Origin: Chryseosolibacter sp964393795
GTDB taxonomy: Bacteria; Bacteroidota; Bacteroidia; Cytophagales; Cyclobacteriaceae
Direction of reading: 5' to 3'
Length of the DNA: 20,417 bases
NCBI GenBank assembly: GCA_964393795.1
Contig: CAYMWA010000055.1
Coordinates: 1-20,417, forward strand
Below are positions 14,962 to 20,417 of this stretch, in pieces (the first letter of the stretch is position 1; each line of letters starts with the position of its first letter). Below the pieces are notes generated by a model that ran no database searches, was not told where the DNA came from, and worked only from the letters and a program-made list of their open reading frames with translations. The translations under genes and the position numbers were made by a program.

Positions 14962-15623
14962 AAAGATTACTGTTGATGCTGTTGCTTGGCCTGGGGCTAC
15001 AGGGTGAAGTGCTTGCCATGCCGATGCAGGAACACAATGACACGACTATTTACAGAGGCTTCGATGAGGCAGCCTGGGAAAAGGTGGTCGGCAATACAGA
15101 CTACAGCGAAAAGGAAAGAAAAGCAAATTTCAACGCACCTTCGATGCCCTGGGCGGGGCCGCTGCTTAAGATCGTTGGGTACGTTGTTATTGTGGGACTA
15201 GTGCTGTGGATATTTTACTATTTGATCACCAATATTCGCATGGGGGCGCGGATTCAGCGCACCGAGATGAACGATGAGGTGGTGGACGGCAGGATAGAGA
15301 ACATTGAAACACTCGACATCGAAGCGCTGCTCGCCCAGGCAAGACGCGAAGGCAATTTCAGGCTTGCAATTCGCTTGTATTACCTCGGCATACTAAAACG
15401 TCTTCATGCCCTTGGCATTATTGGATGGAAAAAGGACAAGACCAATCGCGATTACCTGGCCGAGTTGCATGCGAAAGAATATCACTATGCAGACATCCGC
15501 CGCCTTACTTTATTGTACGAGGCCGTGTGGTACGGCGAGCACACACCTGGCGCTGAATCGTTTGAGCGCCTCACGGACTTGTTTGCAAATATGTACCAGA
15601 AGATCAATAGTTCAACAACATGA
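14958..15623 (+). CDS. DUF4129-domain membrane protein
   Basis: A 221-residue protein with a Sec signal (MKRLLLMLLLGLGLQGEVLA), a short extracytoplasmic part (about residues 22-62), one membrane helix (about 65-88: LLKIVGYVVIVGLVLWIFYYL), and a cytoplasmic C-terminal helical domain. That domain shows the DUF4129 pattern: LLAQARREGNFRLAIRLYYL, then LKRLHALGIIGWKKDKTN and RDYLAEL. The same domain is found at the end of some membrane transglutaminase-like proteins. It overlaps its neighbours by 4 bp at both ends, so coupled translation is likely. Being fused to nothing else, it is probably a partner subunit of the DUF4350 protein and the MoxR ATPase. Confidence 0.88.
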   Translation: MKRLLLMLLLGLGLQGEVLAMPMQEHNDTTIYRGFDEAAWEKVVGNTDYSEKERKANFNAPSMPWAGPLLKIVGYVVIVGLVLWIFYYLITNIRMGARIQRTEMNDEVVDGRIENIETLDIEALLAQARREGNFRLAIRLYYLGILKRLHALGIIGWKKDKTNRDYLAELHAKEYHYADIRRLTLLYEAVWYGEHTPGAESFERLTDLFANMYQKINSSTT

Positions 15624-16870
15624 AGGAGCGGCGGAAAGGCATGATTATCCTGATCGTCGTTTTGGCAGCTCTGTTGGTGCTGTTCTTCATTTTCTATGGC
15701 GACGAAAAACGCTACCAATGGTATGAAGGCTACCGGGCCAATAGCCCACAGCCCTATGGAACGATGTTTATGCAACAACTGCTTGAGCACTACCGGCCCG
15801 GGGCGGATTTTACGCTGAATAAGAAACCAATAAGTGAGGCACTGGCGAAAGTAGCGGAGCCGGCAAAGACCGACTACATCTTTATTGGCCAGAACATATT
15901 CCTTAACGACGAAGGCCGGGAGGCGCTGACAACATTTATAGAAAGAGGCGGTGATGTTTTTATCGCTTCCATCCGACTGCCAGAGGAAGTACTTGAGGAC
16001 GTGTATTTTCCCGAATGTGACTCCGCCATTTCGATGCATGCGAACTTTCAACGCTCGGTAAACATGAACTTCATTGCGGACACCCTCCGAACGACAAGCG
16101 GATTTGACTATGCGTTTCGCTTCATGACGGAGGATGTTTCGTATCAGTGGAATTATTTCAGTAACGGCGCGTTTTGTGATTCGGCTTACGCTGTCGCGCC
16201 GCTGGGTTTTCAGGACGATGGTCGTGTTAATTTCGTCCGGATAGCGATCGGGGAGGGAAACCTGTATCTACACGCTAATCCGTTGGTGTTTACGAACTAT
16301 TTTCTTGTTGACCGGAAAAAGCTCAACTATGTGTCCGGCGTCTTTTCGTACCTCGATGGTCGCGACATCATTTGGGATGAGTACAGTAAGCTTCCCTTTT
16401 TGGGGAATAGCAACGCGTATAATAGTCCATTGTACTATATTATGAGTCAACCGGCACTCAAGTACGCGTGGTGGCTCATGCTACTCACGGTTTTGCTGTA
16501 CGTCGTTTTCGCTGCTAAAAGAAAGCAGAGAGTGATACCTGTCATTGAGGGGAAGCGCAACACCTCGCTTGAGTTTGTCAATGTCATCTCGCAGCTCCAC
16601 TACAAAAATGGAAATCATTTGGATATGGCGCATAAAAAGATGAAATATTTCCTATACTTTGTCCGGTCGAGGTACGGCATTCATGCGGAAAAATATGAGG
16701 AAACGCATATCCATCGGCTGGCCGAAAAGTCCAGGGTTCCTCTGGACGAGGTCGAAGTGATCTTTGCACGATATCGTTTGATTGAAGAGCGCTTTCGCAA
16801 CAACATAGAGGCCAACCGACTCGTCGATTTGTTTGATGCTATTGAAAATTTTTATAAACAGTGTAAATAA
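15620..16870 (+). CDS. DUF4350-domain membrane protein
   Basis: A 416-residue protein. A membrane helix at about residues 7-25 (GMIILIVVLAALLVLFFIFY) is followed by a large extracytoplasmic domain (about 30-275). This starts with YEGYRANSPQPYGTMFMQQLLEHYRPGADF and contains DYIFIGQNIFLNDEGREALTTFIERGGDVFIAS, the DUF4350 pattern, which recalls a Rossmann-like or glutamine-amidotransferase-like fold as in GldG-type proteins. A second helix (about 281-299: WWLMLLTVLLYVVFAA) precedes a cytoplasmic tail of about 115 residues with helices (LEFVNVISQLHYKNGNHLDMAH). It overlaps the upstream gene by 4 bp and precedes moxR by 12 bp. The tail may contact MoxR; that is inference. Confidence 0.88.
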   Translation: MKERRKGMIILIVVLAALLVLFFIFYGDEKRYQWYEGYRANSPQPYGTMFMQQLLEHYRPGADFTLNKKPISEALAKVAEPAKTDYIFIGQNIFLNDEGREALTTFIERGGDVFIASIRLPEEVLEDVYFPECDSAISMHANFQRSVNMNFIADTLRTTSGFDYAFRFMTEDVSYQWNYFSNGAFCDSAYAVAPLGFQDDGRVNFVRIAIGEGNLYLHANPLVFTNYFLVDRKKLNYVSGVFSYLDGRDIIWDEYSKLPFLGNSNAYNSPLYYIMSQPALKYAWWLMLLTVLLYVVFAAKRKQRVIPVIEGKRNTSLEFVNVISQLHYKNGNHLDMAHKKMKYFLYFVRSRYGIHAEKYEETHIHRLAEKSRVPLDEVEVIFARYRLIEERFRNNIEANRLVDLFDAIENFYKQCK

Positions 16871-16882
16871 AAGCCCGTTCCT

Positions 16883-17872
16883 ATGATGGAAGAAGATTCA
16901 GCCCTTGAAAATCGTTTAAAAGAAGGCATTGAGCAGTTAAACCAACGCGTAATGCTTGTCAGGCGCGAAGTGGCCAAAGCGGTGGTGGGTCAGGAGTCGA
17001 CAATAGACCTCATCCTGGCTGCCCTCTTTACCGGTGGACACATTCTGCTCGAAGGTGTTCCCGGAATCGCCAAAACGCTGACGGCAAAATTGATCGCCCG
17101 GTCATTGTCAGTTGATTTTTCGCGTATTCAGTTTACACCCGACCTGATGCCCACTGATGTGACCGGAACTTCAGTGTTCAACCTGAAGACATCCGAGTTC
17201 AACTTTGTGAAAGGACCGGTGTTCACCAATGTTGTATTGATCGATGAGATCAATCGCGCACCGGCGAAGACACAGTCTGCTCTGTTCGAAGTGATGGAGG
17301 AGAAACAGATCACCATTGATGGTGTCACCTATCCGATGGACTTTCCTTTCCTGGTCATTGCCACACAAAACCCCATCGAGCAGGAGGGCACATACCGCTT
17401 ACCTGAAGCACAGCTTGACCGGTTTTTGTTTCGCATAAAACTGAAGTATCCGACACTGGAACAGGAGGCCGACATCCTTCGTAAATACAAAGACGACTTC
17501 AGCTTCCGTGTGCTCGAGCATATAAAAGCAGTGATTTCGAAAGAGGATCTGCGCGAGAGTCAGGCGCTTATTGAACAAGTCTACATCAAAGACGAAATTA
17601 TTACGTATATCGCCAAACTCGTTGATAGTACGCGTAACAACGGAGACCTTTCACTTGGTGCATCGCCGCGTGCTTCCATTGCGCTGCTGCGCGCATCGAA
17701 GGCGATGGCTGCCATCAACGGGCGCGATTTTGTCACCCCGGATGATGTCAAGTTTGTATCAGCGCCGGTGCTTAATCACCGCATCATCCTTACCGCCGAG
17801 CGAGAGATGGAGGGTGCTGAAGCGGAGGATATCATCAAGGAGATCACAGAAGGAATTGAAGTGCCGCGCTAA
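16883..17872 (+). CDS. MoxR-family AAA+ ATPase
   Basis: A 329-residue cytoplasmic ATPase. Walker A is GVPGIAKT (about residues 57-64), and Walker B is VVLIDEINRAPAKTQSALFE (about 116-135). The MoxR signatures GHILLEGVPG, ATQNPIEQEGTYRLPEAQLDRF and the sensor-2 region LGASPRASIALLRASKA are all present. MoxR ATPases act as chaperones that mature or remodel partner complexes, usually with DUF58 and VWA proteins encoded next door. Either ATG at 16883 or 16886 could be used; the difference is one Met. Its stop overlaps the DUF58 start by one base (TAATG). No separate VWA-domain gene is seen nearby, so the DUF58 protein is the likely client or adaptor. Confidence 0.95.
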   Translation: MMEEDSALENRLKEGIEQLNQRVMLVRREVAKAVVGQESTIDLILAALFTGGHILLEGVPGIAKTLTAKLIARSLSVDFSRIQFTPDLMPTDVTGTSVFNLKTSEFNFVKGPVFTNVVLIDEINRAPAKTQSALFEVMEEKQITIDGVTYPMDFPFLVIATQNPIEQEGTYRLPEAQLDRFLFRIKLKYPTLEQEADILRKYKDDFSFRVLEHIKAVISKEDLRESQALIEQVYIKDEIITYIAKLVDSTRNNGDLSLGASPRASIALLRASKAMAAINGRDFVTPDDVKFVSAPVLNHRIILTAEREMEGAEAEDIIKEITEGIEVPR

Positions 17873-19203
17873 TGGCTTTTCTCAAAGGCTTTTTTCTTTC
17901 CAACAGGTTTTTCTACGCCATGGGTGCGTTGACGCTGGCCATGATGCTGTCATACCCGTTTCCCTTCTTGTTGCCTGTCGTCAAGGCCAGCTTCGTGCTG
18001 CTGGTGTTGTTGACGATCGGAGACACGGTGACACTGTTTAATAAACGCGTGTCGGTAGAAGTAAAGCGGGACACGGGGCCGATACTCTCGCTAGGCGATG
18101 ACAATCCGGTGATTCTTTCATTCAAGAACCGCTCCGGGTTGCGGCTTCGCGTTGAAGTAATTGATGAACTACCGGCCCAATTGCAGCGGCGGGATTTTCG
18201 TTTTTCGTTTTTCTTACAACCGTTGGGCAGGCACACCCATCGATATCAGGTGCACCCACTCGTGCGCGGCGAATACGACTTTGGGAAAACCCATTTGTAC
18301 CTTCGCACGCGCCTTGGTCTCATCAGGCGCAGGGTCAGCTCGTCTGGAGAAACCGTGGTGCCGGTATACCCCTCCATCATCCAGATGAAGAAGTACGAGT
18401 TGAAGGCCATCGCGAAAACCGCGCTGGAATATGGGGTGAAGAAAGTGCGGCGGATTGGACACAGTTATGAGTTTGAACACATCCGGCAGTATAACCGAGG
18501 GGATGATTATCGCAGCATCAACTGGAAGGCAACCGGTCGACGGGCACAGTTGATGGTGAATCAGTATGAAGACGAAAAGTCGCAACAGGTCTATTGTCTG
18601 ATTGACAAAAGCAGGGTGATGCACATGCCATTTGAAGGGTTGAGCCTGTTTGATTATGCGGTAAATGCGTCGCTGGTGATTTCCAATGTTGTGCTCGCGA
18701 AGCACGACAAGGCCGGTCTGATCACCTTTGCCGAAAAGCCGAAGACGCTGTTGAAGGCAAACCGAAGCAAGACACAACTCAAGAAGATCCTTGAGTCGCT
18801 TTACAAGGAAGAGGAGGCGTCAGTAGAGGCGAACTACGAGAGCCTGTATATGGCAGTTCGAAAACTGGTGAGTGGCCGCAGCCTGCTCTTCCTGTACACC
18901 AACTTTGAAAGCACCTACGCGCTACAACGGGTCTTGCCCCAATTGCGCCGGTTGAACACGCACCATTTGCTTGTGGTGGTGTTCTTTGAAAATACCGAGA
19001 TCACAGCCGATACGGCGGGACAGGTAGACGACCTGGAGGGCGTCTACACGCAGATTACCGCGGAGAACTACATCCTTTCAAAAGTGCAGATCGCCCAACA
19101 GCTCAAGCAGTTCGGCATTTTCAGTATTTTGACCCGCCCCGAACAGCTAACCGTGAATTCTATTAATAAGTACCTCGAACTGAAGTCGAGAGGGATGATT
19201 TAA
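17872..19203 (+). CDS. DUF58-domain membrane protein, partner of MoxR
   Basis: A 443-residue protein. Two membrane helices lie near the N-terminus (about residues 11-29 and 33-50), followed by a beta-rich extracytoplasmic or juxtamembrane part (ILSFKNRSGLRLRVEVIDEL). The DUF58 core appears at about residue 198 on: YEFEHIRQYNRGDDYRSINW, KATGRRAQLMVNQYEDE, then a VWA-like half with VYCLIDKSRVM and KHDKAGLITFAEKP, where a degenerate MIDAS-like site (DKS in place of DxSxS) may lie. DUF58 proteins are regularly encoded after moxR. It ends the operon; a heptad-repeat hairpin starts directly at the stop codon and probably acts as the 3' end. Confidence 0.93.
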   Translation: MAFLKGFFLSNRFFYAMGALTLAMMLSYPFPFLLPVVKASFVLLVLLTIGDTVTLFNKRVSVEVKRDTGPILSLGDDNPVILSFKNRSGLRLRVEVIDELPAQLQRRDFRFSFFLQPLGRHTHRYQVHPLVRGEYDFGKTHLYLRTRLGLIRRRVSSSGETVVPVYPSIIQMKKYELKAIAKTALEYGVKKVRRIGHSYEFEHIRQYNRGDDYRSINWKATGRRAQLMVNQYEDEKSQQVYCLIDKSRVMHMPFEGLSLFDYAVNASLVISNVVLAKHDKAGLITFAEKPKTLLKANRSKTQLKKILESLYKEEEASVEANYESLYMAVRKLVSGRSLLFLYTNFESTYALQRVLPQLRRLNTHHLLVVVFFENTEITADTAGQVDDLEGVYTQITAENYILSKVQIAQQLKQFGIFSILTRPEQLTVNSINKYLELKSRGMI

Positions 19204-19356
19204 TCGTGAGTCGTGAATGGTGAGTCGTGAGTTGTGAGTGGGTATTGAGGCAGAAGGATATTCCAAAAGACCAATTACCTAGTGATGAACTAAGGACATT
19301 GAGGTATGCAATCTGCCGCACTTCCCCACTCACGATTCACGACTCACGATTCACGT
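19204..19356. repeat. Inverted heptad-repeat element (TCGTGAG type), likely bidirectional 3'-end structure
   Basis: The left arm (19204-19242) has five heptads: TCGTGAG, TCGTGAA, TGGTGAG, TCGTGAG, TTGTGAG, then TGGG. The right arm (19324-19356) has CCCCACT, CTCACGA, TTCACGA, CTCACGA and TTCACGT in overlapping register, its near-perfect reverse complement (about 32 bp with 4 mismatches). The 81-base spacer has an inner stem GGCAGA (19249-19254)/TCTGCC (19312-19317). It begins immediately after the DUF58 stop and ends 14 bases before the stop of the converging RDD gene, so it may end transcripts from both sides. No credible gene lies in the spacer. Confidence 0.85.
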
Positions 19357-19370
19357 GCGCGCGCAGCCCG

Positions 19371-19817
19371 CTACTTGCCGTAGAACACGTAAGTTCCAGC
19401 GATCTTGTCGTGGAGGCCCTGTTTGTTCTTATCCCATCCCACCATCATAAAGCCGATGTAGAGCACAAGGGCGGAAATGATCTTGGAGAAATAGCGACCG
19501 AGGGCATTTCCAAAAGAAAGCTGTTGGCCCTGCGCGTTGCCTACTTTGATGCCAACGGCCATCTTTCCAAGCGTTGCCTGGCGTGAAGAACTCTCCATGC
19601 CGGCGAAGTAAATGATGCCCGCAGCGGCGAAAATAAGCTGGAGCGTAACGTTTACACCAACGCTGGTAAGACCGTCCATAAATAGAAAGGCAAGGCCGAA
19701 GAAAACGGCGTACAAAAGCATGCTATCGAGGATCGCGGCCGCAACTCTGATCCAGAATCCGGCGTAATTCAGCTGTTTACCCACCCCGGCAGGGGCGTCG
19801 AGAATTTGTTCTTCCAT
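19371..19817 (-). CDS. Short RDD-family membrane protein
   Basis: A 148-residue protein of the typical minimal RDD form. It has YAGFWIRVAAAILDSMLLYAV with the Arg and Asp in the first helix (about residues 19-46), a second helix (about 58-75), and the family motif SSRQATLGKMAVGIKVGNAQG. A third hydrophobic stretch (NALGRYFSKIISALVLYIGFMMVGW) and KQGLHDKIAGTYVFYGK close it. It lacks the C-terminal tail of the other RDD protein in this window. It converges on the MoxR-DUF58 operon across the heptad hairpin and has its own promoter upstream. Whether it works with the operon or is only adjacent cannot be told. Length and motifs look complete. Confidence 0.92.
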   Translation of the reverse strand: MEEQILDAPAGVGKQLNYAGFWIRVAAAILDSMLLYAVFFGLAFLFMDGLTSVGVNVTLQLIFAAAGIIYFAGMESSSRQATLGKMAVGIKVGNAQGQQLSFGNALGRYFSKIISALVLYIGFMMVGWDKNKQGLHDKIAGTYVFYGK

Positions 19818-19840
19818 GAGGTATTGGTTTAAGTTTTACC

Positions 19841-19871
19841 TAAAATTAGAAAATATTAGGTGCCGAACAAA
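19841..19871 (-). promoter_or_regulatory. Bacteroidota-type promoter of the short RDD gene
   Basis: On the minus strand: TTTG (19868-19871), a 19-base spacer, then TAATTTTA (19841-19848). The consensus is TTTG, about 19 bases, TAnnTTTG, so the -33 and spacing fit exactly and the -7 matches 7 of 8. Transcription would start near 19834, giving a leader of roughly 17 bases before the ATG at 19817. This is the best-formed promoter in the window. Confidence 0.5.
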
Positions 19872-19988
19872 TCGAGGGCGGCCTAAAGCCATCTGGTAAC
19901 ACACGATCGTTTGTTGACGGCGTTGAACACGCAAACGGTTGCTTAAATCATTTGATTCTGGCGATCAGGATTAGGACTGGAAATTCCA

Positions 19989-19996
19989 TAATTTCG
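19989..19996 (+). promoter_or_regulatory. Possible -7 element for the MFS transporter gene
   Basis: TAATTTCG matches TAnnTTTG at 7 of 8 positions and lies 21 bases before the ATG at 20018. No -33 element is seen at the correct spacing, so support is weak. Confidence 0.25.
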
Positions 19997-20017
19997 CCGC
20001 CTGGAACGCTAATTACT

Positions 20018-20417
20018 ATGAGTACACTATCAAGGCATTCGGCAAGCGCCGTGACGAAGGAGGCTGCGCGCAGGACGGTTTTTCCAGTGTTGTTCGCTAT
20101 TAGCTTCTGTCATATGCTGAATGACATGATGCAGTCCGTTATTCCAGCAGCCTATCCTTTGATAAAAGATCACTTCAACCTGACGTTCACCGAGATCGGC
20201 CTCATTACTTTAACTTTTCAGCTGACCGCTTCACTGCTTCAGCCGTTTGTCGGATTTTACACTGACAAGCATCCCATGCCGATGTCGCTTACGACTGGCA
20301 TGGCATTCACTTTTTTCGGATTGTTGCTTTGTTCCATAGCCGGCAGTTTCGGCCTGTTGCTTATAGCCGTAGCGTTGGTCGGGATGGGGTCCTCTGTTTT
20401 TCACCCGGAATCTTCCC
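20018..20417 (+). CDS. MFS transporter of the Fsr (fosmidomycin resistance) type, 3' end beyond the window
   Basis: The first 133 codons are present and the frame is open to the edge. Translation starts MSTLSRHSASAVTKEAARRT, then runs into the first helix VFPVLFAISFCHMLNDMMQS. The segments CHMLNDMMQSVIPAAYPLIK, EIGLITLTFQLTASLLQPFVG and MGSSVFHPE are hallmarks of the Fsr subfamily of 12-helix major facilitator exporters. Fsr exports fosmidomycin in E. coli; here the substrate is unknown, and many relatives have no tested drug role. It sits alone on the plus strand after a 200-bp gap, divergent from the short RDD gene. The complete protein should be about 400 residues. Confidence 0.88.
   Translation, partial: MSTLSRHSASAVTKEAARRTVFPVLFAISFCHMLNDMMQSVIPAAYPLIKDHFNLTFTEIGLITLTFQLTASLLQPFVGFYTDKHPMPMSLTTGMAFTFFGLLLCSIAGSFGLLLIAVALVGMGSSVFHPESS

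Noticed and set aside
19227..19586. Plus-strand open frame of 119 codons after the DUF58 gene
   Set aside because: It is made of the heptad repeat, its spacer and the antisense of the short RDD gene; the product has no coherent fold or family.
19950..19968. Fnr-like site TTGAT...ATCAG before the MFS gene
   Set aside because: The half-sites are separated by 7 bases instead of 4, so the geometry does not suit a Crp/Fnr dimer.

Overview
The window looks like a chromosomal piece of a member of the Bacteroidota, most likely Cytophagales-like. The grounds are: a clade II (Sec/lipoprotein-type) nitrous oxide reductase cluster of the Bacteroidota kind; lipoproteins with short lipoboxes; almost no Shine-Dalgarno sequences ahead of start codons; and several promoter-like TAnnTTTG elements, the -7 motif of this phylum. 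The genus is inferred from gene content only. The longest gene-free stretch is about 200 bases.

Positions 1-8713 (minus strand): a respiratory nitrous oxide reduction block, read from high to low coordinates. A polytopic NnrS-like protein overlaps a haem-copper-oxidase-subunit-I-like membrane protein. Then come hemN (anaerobic haem synthesis), a lipoprotein cytochrome c, nosZ, an uncharacterised four-helix membrane protein, nosL, nosD and the first 39 codons of nosF, which runs off the left edge. Genes overlap or sit 21-93 bp apart, so they may be co-transcribed. Cytochrome c would deliver electrons to NosZ, NosL would handle copper, and NosD with NosF (plus a NosY beyond the edge) would mature or energise the copper sites. 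No nosR lies in the window, as is usual for clade II clusters. A Crp/Fnr-type palindrome lies just ahead of hemN.

Positions 8714-12325: a CoA-transferase of the acetyl-CoA hydrolase/4-hydroxybutyrate CoA-transferase family (minus strand), divergent from a beta-CASP metallo-beta-lactamase nuclease that also has an Fnr/DNR-like site ahead of it. A heptad-repeat hairpin follows, then a pyridoxamine-phosphate-oxidase-fold flavin protein.

Positions 12368-19817: a poorly understood envelope module. An RDD membrane protein on the minus strand diverges from a tight plus-strand operon: SpoIIM-family (DUF95) membrane protein, DUF4129 protein, DUF4350 protein, MoxR AAA+ ATPase, DUF58 protein. The operon genes overlap by 1-4 bp or are 12 bp apart. 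A second, short RDD gene converges on the operon end across another heptad-repeat hairpin. A perfect 8-bp inverted repeat overlaps a candidate operon promoter.

Positions 19818-20417: an intergenic region with a good promoter for the short RDD gene, then the start of an Fsr-type (fosmidomycin-resistance-like) MFS transporter cut by the right edge.

The least described parts are the NnrS-like/haem-copper-like pair beside nos, the MoxR-DUF58-SpoIIM-RDD module, and the two inverted heptad-repeat elements, which share architecture but not sequence.
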